From Colwellia sp. RSH04 (lineage in GTDB: Bacteria; Pseudomonadota; Gammaproteobacteria; Enterobacterales; Alteromonadaceae), in NCBI RefSeq assembly GCF_003545765.1, contig NZ_QXIO01000001.1, positions 1-64,000 of the forward strand: a stretch of DNA of 64,000 nt, read 5' to 3'. Shown one piece after another: positions 1 to 8,001 of the stretch. The notes below the pieces were generated by a model. The model saw nothing but the letters and a program-made list of their open reading frames with translations, was not told where the DNA came from and did no database searches. Every line of letters begins with the position of its first letter. Position 1 is the stretch's first letter. The position numbers and the translations under genes were made by a program.

Positions 1-48
1 TACAAAATCCATTTCTTCGTAATCTGATTTCTCTGCTTTTCGAATCAT
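1..48 (-). CDS. N-terminus of a cassette gene, probably GNAT acetyltransferase (partial)
   Basis: Only the first 16 codons lie in the window. The ATG is the complement of positions 46-48, preceded by an AGGTGA ribosome-binding-like stretch. The peptide begins MIRKAEKSDYEEMDFV, a pattern typical of the first strand of GNAT N-acetyltransferases. It sits just left of attC1 and reads leftward like the other cassette genes, so it is the next cassette of the array. The rest is outside the window, so the family call is tentative. Confidence 0.45.
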   Translation of the reverse strand, partial: MIRKAEKSDYEEMDFV

Positions 49-72
49 TCACCTAACTTCCCTTAAGGTACA

Positions 73-161
73 TAACGTTTATATTAAACGGCAAAGTAAC
101 ATTGGCTATAATCGCGAAGCGATGGCCAACTGTTACGTGTCCGATTTGAATTATCTTGTTA
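73..161 (-). repeat. Integron attC site 1
   Basis: Imperfect palindrome. On the minus strand it opens TAACAAGATAATTCAAATCGGAC and closes with an AAACGTTA end, the layout of a cassette recombination site (R'' core AAC ... R' core GTT). The inner arms TTGGCTATAATCGC / GCGATGGCCAA also pair. It is the most diverged of the six copies in both outer arms. Confidence 0.75.
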
Positions 162-453
162 TTTGATGGTAGCGATAAACACTAACGATAACAAGCACTT
201 TTAAGATTTGGCAGCCCGACCGTAGAAGCAAAAAACACCCAGCAACACGACTAACCAAACCGTGATTTTTGAGCCAAACACGAAAGCTAGAACAAAGTTA
301 ATGACTTTACCGCAAAAGTGTCTTAAAAAAGCGTAAAGTCTATTAGCGTTAAACACTAAAACGGTTAGGCGAAAACTGAGGCGTAACCCACCAAGCTAAC
401 CTTGAAAACACTGTTCTTACAATAAAATAATAACTCGATTTCGTGTTGCCAAA
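162..453 (-). other. Integron cassette body without a clear start-codon ORF
   Basis: No ATG-initiated gene is seen. On the minus strand a frame without ATG stays open from about position 395 to a TAA near 200. It encodes a short hydrophobic peptide that includes GKVINFVLAFVFGSK and then TVWLVVLLGVFCFYG. The cassette at 1932-2160 contains a related peptide (NAINFVLALVCSVK), and the one at 549-845 shares the DNA around GGCTCAAAA-T-ACGGT. The block is therefore a recurring cassette type. Whether it is translated (GTG start near 345) or acts as RNA or DNA cannot be told. Confidence 0.4.
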
Positions 454-548
454 TAACGCCACATTAAGCGGCTAATGACAGTTTGGCTAAAATGAGTGAG
501 GCACGAACGGAAAGCCAACTGTTATTAGTCCGTTTGAATGCCTTGTTA
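454..548 (-). repeat. Integron attC site 2
   Basis: On the plus strand it runs from TAACGCCACATTAAGCGGC to GTCCGTTTGAATGCCTTGTTA. The outer arms (GCCGCTTAA / TTGAATGCC) and inner arms (TTTGGCTAAAAT... / ...AAAGCCAAC) form the bulged hairpin expected of attC. It closely resembles copies 3, 5 and 6. Confidence 0.9.
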
Positions 549-681
549 GTTGCTGATTGTTAAAAGCACTAACTTTACAATAAGTTACCATGTTCACGAG
601 ATAAGCGGAAGATACAATAAATACAAAACCGCAACTTAGCCACCGACCGTGAATTTTGAGCCGTTTACACCTTTTGCTCAT
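487..681 (-). CDS. Possible small cassette-encoded membrane peptide
   Basis: A 64-codon frame opens with ATG behind AAGG-TAAAAACA, an acceptable ribosome-binding site. It encodes a basic N-terminus (MSKRCKRLKIHGR) and one hydrophobic segment (LSCGFVFIVSSAYLV). It has no stop before attC2 and runs through most of the recombination site, so its last ~20 residues are attC-encoded. That is seen in some real cassette genes but also arises by chance. No family is recognised. Confidence 0.3.
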   Translation of the reverse strand: MSKRCKRLKIHGRWLSCGFVFIVSSAYLVNMVTYCKVSAFNNQQLTRHSNGLITVGFPFVPHSF

Positions 682-845
682 TGTTTTTACCTTGCAAAAC
701 TAAGGCGAAAACTGTGTAGCCAAGAATATAAAACGTCTTTGTAAAACTGAAAATTTAAACAACAAAGGAAGAAAACAAACACCAACCTTTAATGTGAAAT
801 ACCGCACGTTTAATAAATAAACTTACTCGAACAAGTTGCGGCAAC

Positions 846-941
846 TAACGCCACGCTAAGCGGCAAAAAATTGTTGGCTAAAATAGTGAACGTAGTGAAC
901 AAAAGCCAACTGTTTTTTGTCCGTTCTTGAGCGCCTTGTTA
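846..941 (-). repeat. Integron attC site 3
   Basis: Runs on the plus strand from TAACGCCACGCTAAGCGGC to GTCCGTTCTTGAGCGCCTTGTTA, with inner arms TTGGCTAAAATAGTGAAC / GTTCACTA-like and GCCAAC. The stop codon of the acetyltransferase gene to its right (complement of 939-941) is the first three bases of the site read on the minus strand. Confidence 0.92.
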
Positions 942-1496
942 TATTTCATTGAACTCAGGTTTTAATAAGCCAAAGCATTTTAAATCGTGATATTCATTTT
1001 TCCAATAACCGCTTGAGCGACGGATACCTTCTTCTTTAAAGCCTAGCTTTAAAAGAACTGACTCAGATGCGCCGTTACCAAGCATAGTATCACCTTGAAT
1101 TCTATGAAGCTCACCAAAAGGTAGTTCATTTAGAAATGCAGTATTAATAATTTTATTTAAGGCTTCAGTGGCATAACCATACCCCCAGTGCTCTGACGAT
1201 AATTCATAGCCTATACCTGCACTTTTCATTTTTTGGTTCCACGAATTGAAACCGCAAGTTCCAATTAGCTTACCAGTATCTTTTAAGCGAATTGCCCATC
1301 GAATACCTACAGTATCTAGGAAACGAGAATTAAAAAATTCAATTAATTTTAGAGCTTGCTCTTCCGAATCATAAACATCTATATCATAAAACTTGACGAC
1401 ATCTTTATCTGAAAAAACATTGAGTAGCGCCTTACTATCATCTTTAGATAATTTAGTAAGCTTTAACCGGGGTGTTTCTAAGTCTGGGAAATCCAC
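939..1496 (-). CDS. GNAT family N-acetyltransferase (RimJ/RimL type), cassette gene
   Basis: Predicted to transfer an acetyl group from acetyl-CoA to an amine on a protein or small molecule; the substrate is unknown. The start LETPRLKLTKL and the later WAIRLKDTGKLIGTCGF, GYELSSEHWGYGYATEAL (acetyl-CoA binding loop) and ESVLLKLGFKEEG are classic RimJ/RimL-type GNAT blocks. A longer frame opens with ATG at 1526, but that start lies inside attC4. The GTG at 1496 has a perfect GGAGG six bases upstream and was chosen, giving 185 residues. Its TAA overlaps attC3. It is a complete integron cassette: ribosome-binding site, gene, attC. Confidence 0.88.
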   Translation of the reverse strand: MDFPDLETPRLKLTKLSKDDSKALLNVFSDKDVVKFYDIDVYDSEEQALKLIEFFNSRFLDTVGIRWAIRLKDTGKLIGTCGFNSWNQKMKSAGIGYELSSEHWGYGYATEALNKIINTAFLNELPFGELHRIQGDTMLGNGASESVLLKLGFKEEGIRRSSGYWKNEYHDLKCFGLLKPEFNEI

Positions 1497-1515
1497 CGAA
1501 ATCCTCCATGAAATA

Positions 1516-1608
1516 TAACGCCACAATAATGGGCAAATAATGCTTGGCTAAAATAGCGACGCAGGAGCAAAAGCCAAGCTGTTATTTGTCCTGTTGATTG
1601 CCTTGTTA
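1516..1608 (-). repeat. Integron attC site 4
   Basis: From TAACGCCACAATAATGGGC to GTCCTGTTGATTGCCTTGTTA on the plus strand. The inner pairing TGCTTGGCTAAAATAGCGAC / GCAGGAGCAAAAGCCAAGC is retained. It separates the acetyltransferase cassette from the small membrane-protein cassette. Confidence 0.9.
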
Positions 1609-1615
1609 GCAGTAT

Positions 1616-1810
1616 TTACGATGCTGCGTCGTTGTTGACCCGACCACCTATAATACTTGCTGAAACTGCACACCATACCGCAGAAATAGTTCCCATTAAT
1701 GCAGGTGTAGATTCTATTGCAGACGACATGTGAATACCAAATAATGTTGCTAATAGTCCAACTGACAAGCCAGCAATAGCAAAAGATTGATTCCGTAATT
1801 GAATTTTCAT
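1616..1810 (-). CDS. Small two-helix membrane protein, integron cassette gene
   Basis: 64 residues beginning MKIQLRNQSFAIAGLSVG. There are two hydrophobic stretches (about residues 10-27 and 39-55) joined by a short SSAIESTP linker, so it is probably an inner-membrane hairpin. An upstream in-frame ATG at 1822 exists, but GGAG lies six bases before the ATG at 1810, so the shorter form is preferred. The stop falls eight bases before attC4. No family or function is recognised. An overlapping frame on the same strand is ruled out by the good ribosome-binding site and the hydrophobic pattern here. Confidence 0.65.
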   Translation of the reverse strand: MKIQLRNQSFAIAGLSVGLLATLFGIHMSSAIESTPALMGTISAVWCAVSASIIGGRVNNDAAS

Positions 1811-1845
1811 GTAACACTCCATGTTTTGATAAATGATTATACTGC

Positions 1846-1931
1846 TAACGCTTTGCTAAGCGGCTAAGTACATTTTGCTAAAATGCGCGAAGCGCGAGCA
1901 AACTGTACGTGTCCGTTTGAGCAACTTGTTA
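1846..1931 (-). repeat. Integron attC site 5
   Basis: From TAACGCTTTGCTAAGCGGC to GTCCGTTTGAGCAACTTGTTA on the plus strand, with a strong inner hairpin AAAATGCGCGAAGCGCGAGCAAA. It is the shortest of the six sites. Confidence 0.9.
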
Positions 1932-2160
1932 TATGCAGCGATGGTAGAGCCAAACACTACACGAACTTATAATTGCCCGTAATATAAAAACCTGACTGTG
2001 AGCTTTTACGCTACACACTAAAGCCAGAACAAAATTAATAGCATTGCCACCTTTGAAAAAGGTAAAAGAGGCAATGCTTATTAAGGCTGATGCAATCTAG
2101 TTTTAGCGTAAAACTACGTACTAGAAAGCACTTTTTCTAATACTAATTGTTTAAAGCATA
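1932..2160 (-). other. Short integron cassette body with hairpins, no clear gene
   Basis: No ATG-initiated gene is evident. On the minus strand an open stretch encodes NAINFVLALVCSVK, related to the cassette at 162-453. A nested inverted repeat at about 2035-2083 (AGCATTGCC ... GGCAATGCT enclosing ACCTTTGAAAAAGGT) could form a stable RNA or DNA hairpin. A second small palindrome lies near 2097-2124. Function unknown. Confidence 0.4.
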
Positions 2161-2252
2161 TAACGCCGCGTTAAGCGGCTTACAATAGTTGGCTAAAATA
2201 GTGAGGCACGAACGACAGCCAACTGTTGGAAGTCCGTTTGAACGCCTTGTTA
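2161..2252 (-). repeat. Integron attC site 6 (rightmost)
   Basis: From TAACGCCGCGTTAAGCGGC to GTCCGTTTGAACGCCTTGTTA on the plus strand. The inner arms are TAGTTGGCTAAAATAGTGAGGC / ...CAGCCAACTG. It is the last attC on the right. By cassette orientation, attI and the integrase gene should lie further right but are not found. Confidence 0.92.
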
Positions 2253-2883
2253 GCTGTTTTGGCCTGAAGCTTAGCTGTAATTACAAACACTTAACCAAAA
2301 ACGAAACTTAATATAACGCTAGTTACTTAACAAGTATAGCGATTGTGTACAATGCTGAGCAGCTCACACAAAAACTAGCGTTTAGAAAATTTAATGCGAC
2401 AAGTATCACTGTTTCCAAAACCGCAGCTAGGATAATGAGCTATTACAATTTACGATTACTTGCACAATTAATTCAGCAATAAAGATAACAGTTTAACTAA
2501 AGAATTCTTTAAACAGCTAACAGTTTATTATGAGGCAAATTGCCTTCTTTCCACAAAAAGAAGTTTGCCTTATATAAATATTTAAAAATCAAATGATAAG
2601 GTAATGTACACATATAATCAATGAGTTAAATTTATCGAGCAACTGGTCGATGTGTGAAAGGAGGCAAATTGCACGCTTTCTTTGTAGAAAGAAGGAAAAT
2701 CACTAAACTGTATTTATATACAGGCATTGTTTTTGTTATTTTTCTTCAAACTTGCCTAAACAATCATCGCTCTATATAAAAGCCACAAATAATGCAGCTC
2801 TTCATAGTGCATTACAAATAAATTCATCCCTTAAAACTATCTGGTTATTAATAAATAACGAGAATCTTTATTAATCATATTTA
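2253..2883. other. Array edge without recognised gene
   Basis: No convincing reading frame, attC, attI or integrase fragment is seen in these 631 bases. The 12-mer GAGGCAAATTGC occurs twice, at about 2532 and 2661. Each copy is followed by a CTTCTTT...AAAGAAG inverted repeat of slightly different sequence, so the two look like diverged copies of one small hairpin element. The right-hand limit of the last cassette cannot be placed. Confidence 0.4.
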
Positions 2884-3534
2884 TTAGTAATGCTTAGCCA
2901 TCTCTTCATTAATTAACTGCAACAGTTGTTCGTAGCCGAAGGTTTGCATTTTTCGTCCATTAACAAAAAACTCTGGTGTCGCTCTTACTTTAAAAGTTTT
3001 ACCGTCGGCTAAATCAGCATTTAGTGCTTGTGTCACCTTTTTACCAAAAGCATCTTGCGCTAATCTCTTTTGATCTAAGGGCAAACTCGACAAAATATCT
3101 TTCGCTATTTGAGGTTGTGCAACATGGTGTTGGGTCCATTGCTGTTGCTTTGCAAATAACAGCTCTAGTGCGGGCCAAAATTGGTTTTGTAAATGTGCTG
3201 CCTCAAGTAACCTAACAACTTTATCAGAGCCTTTATGAAGTGGTGCATAACGCACAACTAGCCTTAATTTTTCAGGGTACTTTTTCATTATTTTATCCAC
3301 AAAAGGAAAAAATACCGCACAGGTTTCACAAGCGGGATCCAAAAACTCAACAATGGTGACTTTAGCATTTTCATTACCTTTCATTGGCGCGCCAACACGC
3401 ACTAGTTTTTCTAACGCGTCTTCTGATAATGCAGTTTTTGTTGAACTTAGTTGGCTTTGATAATAAGTTGCCGCAATAAAAAAGGCGGCAAGTAAAAATA
3501 CAGTAACGCTAACAAATAATATTTTTTTATTCAT
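2884..3534 (-). CDS. DsbA-family thioredoxin-fold protein (BdbD-like)
   Basis: Predicted periplasmic, membrane-anchored thiol oxidoreductase that makes disulfides in exported proteins. An uncleaved anchor or signal (residues about 4-25) is followed by a thioredoxin fold with active site CETC in FLDPACETCAVFF, an inserted helical region and the cis-proline loop RATPEFFVNG. At 216 residues it fits the DsbA/BdbD group. It overlaps the end of the DsbB-like gene by eight bases (ATGAATAA), so the two are translationally coupled and probably a redox pair. The substrates are not indicated. Confidence 0.85.
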   Translation of the reverse strand: MNKKILFVSVTVFLLAAFFIAATYYQSQLSSTKTALSEDALEKLVRVGAPMKGNENAKVTIVEFLDPACETCAVFFPFVDKIMKKYPEKLRLVVRYAPLHKGSDKVVRLLEAAHLQNQFWPALELLFAKQQQWTQHHVAQPQIAKDILSSLPLDQKRLAQDAFGKKVTQALNADLADGKTFKVRATPEFFVNGRKMQTFGYEQLLQLINEEMAKHY

Positions 3535-4009
3535 GATGATCTCGGTTTCTCGCTAAAAAGAGTAATACGCCAATAACACTAAAAGTTAGTAGTGACATCA
3601 TTGGCATATTTAAAAAGCCAAATAAGTTTAAGTGTGTTTCAGAACAAGGAATATCTTTTACACAGGGCTGAGCGCTTTTAGGAATAACGCCAGCCACTAA
3701 TAGTACATGAAATAATGCCACAACCCAGCCAAATGCGGTCAGTATCCCTGCATATCGTGTCATTTTCAAATCAAGTGGAAATAGTGCTAATGGCATAATT
3801 AGCACCAGTGGATATATTGCAATACGCTGATACCAGCATAAAGAACAAACAGGCAATTTAATTATTTCACTAAAAAACAAACTACTTAAGGTTGCAATAG
3901 TGGCTATTAGCCAACCACCAAACAGCATAAGCCATGGAGTCGACATTTGCTGTGATATTAGCTGTGATGCCTTTTCTATTGAGTGTTTTGAGGGCGTTTC
4001 GCTAGACAT
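3527..4009 (-). CDS. DsbB-like disulfide oxidoreductase membrane protein (BdbC-like)
   Basis: Inner-membrane protein expected to reoxidise the neighbouring DsbA-like protein and pass electrons to quinone. There are four hydrophobic segments in 160 residues. The first cysteine pair is CSLCWYQR just before helix 2, the hallmark of DsbB/BdbC. The second pair is in QPCVKDIPCSETH in the second periplasmic loop. The N-terminal ~30 residues are cytoplasmic and polar. It is first in a two-gene unit with the downstream overlapping dsbA-like gene. It is separate from any main dsbB, which is not in this window. Confidence 0.88.
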   Translation of the reverse strand: MSSETPSKHSIEKASQLISQQMSTPWLMLFGGWLIATIATLSSLFFSEIIKLPVCSLCWYQRIAIYPLVLIMPLALFPLDLKMTRYAGILTAFGWVVALFHVLLVAGVIPKSAQPCVKDIPCSETHLNLFGFLNMPMMSLLTFSVIGVLLFLARNRDHHE

Positions 4010-4123
4010 TGAGTATAATTAATCCCTTGTTAAAGCAAAATGATGATATGAATAGCGCTATTATACAATGAGCAGTCACCCGGTGCATCAGCGCTATATC
4101 AATTAAGTATTACAAAGTGTTAG

Positions 4124-5617
4124 CTAACTATGCTTTTCAGTGACCTTAGCAAAATAACCTAATGAACCGTCTGTTACTATGCTGTTCTTAGCTGGCTGAT
4201 GTTCTGCTTCAATAAACTCAAGTTCGTGGGTAATACAACTTAGTTGATCTCTAACATCATGACTGACAAAGATTAAATGCGTTTTACTGTTCGCCGCAAT
4301 GTAGTCCATTAAGGCGAGTACTTTATCGCGATTATGATTATCTAACCCTTGGCATGGCTCATCTAATATTAAAATCATAGGGAGTTTTACCACCGCACGA
4401 GCTATTAGCACAAGACGCTGCTCACCATAAGAAAGTTGATTAAAGTATGTATTTTCATGTTGCTCTAATCCTAATAGCACTAGCCATTCGCGGGCAATAT
4501 TAACTTGATATCGACTTGGGCTATCATACAAACCAATGCTGTCAAAAAAACCAGAAAGCACAACTTGAATTAACGTGGTGGACACGCGGTAATCGCGATG
4601 TAATTGTGCACTCACTACACCATAGTGGCGTTTAATATCCCAAATGGACTCACCACTACCGCGTTTAATACCAAATAAGTGTAAATCTTTGCCGTATGCT
4701 TTTGGGCTATCGCCAGAAATCATCGCTAATAATGTTGATTTACCACAACCATTCGGACCAATAATTCGCCAGTGTTGACCTTGTTCAAAACACCAATTTA
4801 AGTGATTAAATACCGGCTTTTGTTCGAAACTAACCGATACATTGTTCAAGGCAACTAATGGGGTGTCTTTATCTAGGCTGTCATACTGTAAGCAGTCAGG
4901 TAAATGATGTGGCAAGCTATAGTGATTTTCATTAACCTGTTGCCATTTTTCTGTATTAATTACCTGTTCTCGCTTACCTGACAACACGATTTCACCCTGC
5001 TGCATATACACTAAATTGTTTATTTGGCTAGGCAAACTCTGATGATAAAAATCAAATAAAATAATGCTTATGCCCTGCTCAACTAAAGTATTTAGTACAT
5101 GGCTTAAGTGTGCTTGAGAGCCAATATCTAACCCTGCATAAGGTTCATCTAGCAGCATAAGGTTCGGTTTTAGCATTAACGCCCGCGCCATTAGCACTTT
5201 ACGTGTTTCACCAGTAGATAAAATCTTAAAAGGTTTCTCTAATAACTTTTCAATGGCTAATAAAGAAGTAACGTCAGCTAAGTCGTCACTCTGGTATGGC
5301 TTATCATCAATAATCACGTCAAGTGCTGAGCGACCATGATCAATGCCCTCTTCCATAAAATCACTGCGATCATTTAAGCGATCTACGGCTAAGGTTTCAG
5401 CCTCAAGCTCAAAGCTTAACGTAGTAAAGGTTTCTGTTAAGTGAACTTCTCCTTGATAGTCAGTAATATCGCCAGCAAGAATTTGAGCCAACACAGACTT
5501 TCCACTGGCATTATCACCCAATACCAACAACGACTCTCCTTGCTCTAAAGAAAGTTTATCGATAGTTAGCTGGGATTGATTGGCTAATTCAAAGGTTAAT
5601 TGTTTAATAGATAACAT
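4124..5617 (-). CDS. modF: ModF-like protein with two ABC ATPase domains
   Basis: Soluble tandem ABC ATPase of 497 residues, close to E. coli ModF (490). Domain 1 has Walker A GDNASGKS (about residue 34), signature LSTGETRK and Walker B LMLLDEPYAGLD. Domain 2 has Walker A GPNGCGKS (about 288), signature LSYGEQRL and Walker B LILDEPCQGLD, then a switch histidine in FVSHD. ModF is named for its place in the E. coli molybdate operon, but its biochemical job is poorly defined. No molybdate transporter genes are near here. The family call is sure, the role is not. Confidence 0.85.
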   Translation of the reverse strand: MLSIKQLTFELANQSQLTIDKLSLEQGESLLVLGDNASGKSVLAQILAGDITDYQGEVHLTETFTTLSFELEAETLAVDRLNDRSDFMEEGIDHGRSALDVIIDDKPYQSDDLADVTSLLAIEKLLEKPFKILSTGETRKVLMARALMLKPNLMLLDEPYAGLDIGSQAHLSHVLNTLVEQGISIILFDFYHQSLPSQINNLVYMQQGEIVLSGKREQVINTEKWQQVNENHYSLPHHLPDCLQYDSLDKDTPLVALNNVSVSFEQKPVFNHLNWCFEQGQHWRIIGPNGCGKSTLLAMISGDSPKAYGKDLHLFGIKRGSGESIWDIKRHYGVVSAQLHRDYRVSTTLIQVVLSGFFDSIGLYDSPSRYQVNIAREWLVLLGLEQHENTYFNQLSYGEQRLVLIARAVVKLPMILILDEPCQGLDNHNRDKVLALMDYIAANSKTHLIFVSHDVRDQLSCITHELEFIEAEHQPAKNSIVTDGSLGYFAKVTEKHS

Positions 5618-5711
5618 AAAGGCAACAGCGTAAAGTTTTGATAATTAATTATATAAACTTCATTAAATTAAAGGCTACAACTAAATTGCTATTAGTTATA
5701 TTTAACACTCG

Positions 5712-5945
5712 CTATATTTTGCACTTACCTTGGCTCAATATATCGAGCGCTTTAGCCAATTTCTCGTTGCTGATAAAACCACGTTTTTTTGCGATTAGCT
5801 CCCCAGACGCGTCAAAAATCAAAGTAGTAGGTGAAGCTTGATAGCCGCCTATTTGTCTTAAAAAACGTCTAGTTGCTTGAAAAGCTGGTATTTGAGAGCA
5901 TAGTAACGCTATAGCAAAAAAACTAGCGTTATTATTTTTAGCAAG
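5712..5945 (-). pseudogene. Thioredoxin-like (TlpA/DsbE-type) gene remnant
   Basis: On the minus strand, from about 5880 to a TAG at 5712-5714, the reading is FLRQIGGYQASPTTLIFD, then ASGELIAKKRGFISNEKLA. This is the C-terminal half of a thioredoxin fold, with the cis-Pro loop (SPTT) and the final strand and helix. The frame is open upstream only to a TAA near 5946, has no good start codon, and lacks the CXXC half. It is therefore a 5'-truncated remnant, next to a decayed TonB receptor. Confidence 0.7.
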
Positions 5946-6041
5946 TTAATAAACGTATTAAACATGGGGCATATTTTCTAACAAGTGTTACTCTTTCAAG
6001 TGTTCTTTTAAGTGGTTATTTTAAGTACAGCTTTGTCAGAA

Positions 6042-6571
6042 TTACAGTTTTACTTCGATGCTAGCATACATTTCTCTACCATGTAAAGCACCGTATATGT
6101 AAGCTACATCGTAACCACCACTGGCATCATAAAACGATAGTGTATCACCACTATCAATTTTCGTTTGCTCAAAAATTGTAGCAATCGCATCAACGGCATA
6201 AAAGCCTGAAATTAAAGTATGAGTAGGTAGGCCGTCAACTAAAATGTGGTATGTTCCTCTTTCATGCCGTTAAGCATTATGCATTTTACACCACACATTG
6301 AACATTCATTCGAGACATTAACGTCTGGTTAGTTATTTATTGCGGCAGTTAAGCTTAATGCATTTTTATTTTCAATGGTTAAGGCATCAAGTACCTCTGT
6401 TTTTTGAATCACGTCTTTTAAGCGACCTGCTTGATCTAGCTTTTGTCTAAGACTACGCACTTCAATGACTTCAACATCGTTATTTACAACACCAGCTTCT
6501 TCAGCAAATGACAACAAAGGTGATGATAGCGATAGGCTACCAGCAATATACAACAAAGATAATGACTTCAT
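6042..6571 (-). pseudogene. TonB-dependent receptor remnant (plug joined to last barrel strands)
   Basis: The 5' end is intact: ATG at 6571 behind an AGG, a signal peptide (MKSLSLLYIAGSLSLSSPLL) and the start of a TonB box and plug. A TAA at 6329-6331 interrupts the frame right after SLTAAINN. The same frame then continues PDVNVSNECSMCGVK and IMLNGMKEEHTT. A one-base deletion shifts to ILVDGLPTHTLISGFYAV. The sequence then jumps directly to a C-terminal barrel end (DVAYIYGALHGREMYASIE). So there is one nonsense codon, one frameshift and a large internal deletion. The NECSMCG plug motif marks a cysteine-bearing receptor subgroup; the ligand is unknown. Confidence 0.85.
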
Positions 6572-6620
6572 AACAAACCTAAAAAATGAAAATGAATAGC
6601 ACAAAGAACATTAATGCCAT

Positions 6621-6642
6621 TACCAATCATTCTCAATTAGAT
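6621..6642 (-). promoter_or_regulatory. Possible Fur box upstream of the receptor remnant
   Basis: On the minus strand TAATTGAGAATGATTGGTA lies about 50 bases before the receptor start. It matches one half of the Fur consensus (TGAGAATGATTA-type) well and the other half poorly. Iron control would suit a TonB receptor. Inferred from pattern only. Confidence 0.4.
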
Positions 6643-6795
6643 TTATTTGATCGATATCAAATTAAATGACTTTGCAGTATTTTTTTGATTAATTATTCTA
6701 ATAGGTTATCGGGGGAAAGTTATTATTGAGTCAAAGTTGAATAAATCGACAATAAATACTAATTGATAATAAAAAATAATCGATATCGTCAATAT

Positions 6796-8001
6796 TTATC
6801 GATAAAGTAAATACGGTTGACGTTGTTTTTTAAAACGAATTAAGTCTTTTTGCCAAGAATCACGTATTTTCTGCTCAGATAAGCCCGCTTGAATTTGCTT
6901 TCTTAATTGATCAGTTCCTGCCAGCTTATCCATAAAGGCGCTTCGAGTAAAAAATGTTTCATTATGCTCTTTAAACAACTGATACCAAGCAATTAAATAA
7001 GATAAATCTAATCCTGTAGTGGTGACATTACGTAAATCTTGACCGATTAAGTTTTTACCTTCTAATTTAGGCGAACTCGCAGCGCCTTTAATAGAACGAG
7101 GTTTGAAAGAAAAGCCCCCTAGGGAGAATTTATTAAAACCAATAACCTGAAAAGGAAAGTCGGTACCACGGCCAATACTAACCGGTGTTGCTTCAAAAAA
7201 GCCTAATGAAGCATAATGTGCTATTGACACATCATTAGGTAAGTTCGGGCTAGGTTTAACGGGCAAAGAGTAAGCTTTATTTCTCTGATAATGTTTTAGG
7301 GGAATAACCGTTAACGCCGTCTTTTTCTCTATCCAGCCCTCACCATTAATCATTAACGCTATTTCACCAACTGTCATGCCATGTAATAACGGAATTTGAT
7401 GCATGCCAACAAATGATTGAAAAGCTATTTCTAACATAGGTCCATCTACATAAGCCCCATTAGGGTTAGGCCTATCTAAAACAATAAAAGGTACATTGTT
7501 TTCGCCTGCGGCTTCCATCATATAATGCATTGAGCTGATATAAGTATAAAAACGCACGCCCACATCTTGAATATCAAAGAGTAATATATCGACTTGCTTT
7601 AACAGCTCAGCTGAAGGTTTTTTATGCTTACCGTAAATTGAAAACACTTTGACGCCAGTCGCTTTATCTACGCCAGAGCTAACCTTTTCACCAGCATCAT
7701 GGTCACCTCTAAAGCCATGTTCAGGGGCAAATATCATCGCAACATTGACTTTTTTTGCCAATAAATAATCAACTAAATGCTGACTTTTTACCCGAGAAGT
7801 TTGATTAACAACTAATCCAACCCGCTTACCTTCAATAAGTGGTAAATAATGCTCAGCTTGCTCAGCACCAACTTGTATTTCACTGCTGTTTACGTGTAAC
7901 ACACTGCAACATGAGGTTACCACCACAACACGAAAAATTAACCAACATAAAGGTTTTTTAATAATGGCAGATAGATTAAAAACTTGCTGGAGAAACATCA
8001 T
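6796..8001 (-). CDS. namZ: Exo-beta-N-acetylmuramidase, NamZ family (DUF1343)
   Basis: DUF1343 proteins such as NamZ release terminal MurNAc from peptidoglycan fragments. The blocks seen are GKRVGLVVNQTSR, FAPEHGFRGDHDAGE, DILLFDIQDVGVRFYTY, LDRPNPNGAYVDGP, LHGMTVGEIALMING and SIGRGTDFPFQVIG, all diagnostic. The 401-residue length includes a hydrophobic leader (about residues 18-38) ending near VVTSCCSV, so it is an exported protein or lipoprotein. It starts one base into the stop codon of murQ (TAATG), so the two are coupled. Together they free MurNAc outside and process MurNAc-6-phosphate inside. No phosphotransferase MurP gene is seen. Confidence 0.88.
   Translation of the reverse strand: MMFLQQVFNLSAIIKKPLCWLIFRVVVVTSCCSVLHVNSSEIQVGAEQAEHYLPLIEGKRVGLVVNQTSRVKSQHLVDYLLAKKVNVAMIFAPEHGFRGDHDAGEKVSSGVDKATGVKVFSIYGKHKKPSAELLKQVDILLFDIQDVGVRFYTYISSMHYMMEAAGENNVPFIVLDRPNPNGAYVDGPMLEIAFQSFVGMHQIPLLHGMTVGEIALMINGEGWIEKKTALTVIPLKHYQRNKAYSLPVKPSPNLPNDVSIAHYASLGFFEATPVSIGRGTDFPFQVIGFNKFSLGGFSFKPRSIKGAASSPKLEGKNLIGQDLRNVTTTGLDLSYLIAWYQLFKEHNETFFTRSAFMDKLAGTDQLRKQIQAGLSEQKIRDSWQKDLIRFKKQRQPYLLYR

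Noticed and set aside
1548-1817. 89-codon minus-strand frame overlapping the small cassette membrane protein
   Set aside because: It runs into attC4 and has no good ribosome-binding site, while the overlapping 64-codon gene has GGAG well placed and a membrane pattern.
5638-5841. 67-codon plus-strand frame
   Set aside because: It is antisense to the thioredoxin-like remnant, whose peptide on the other strand is clearly protein-like.
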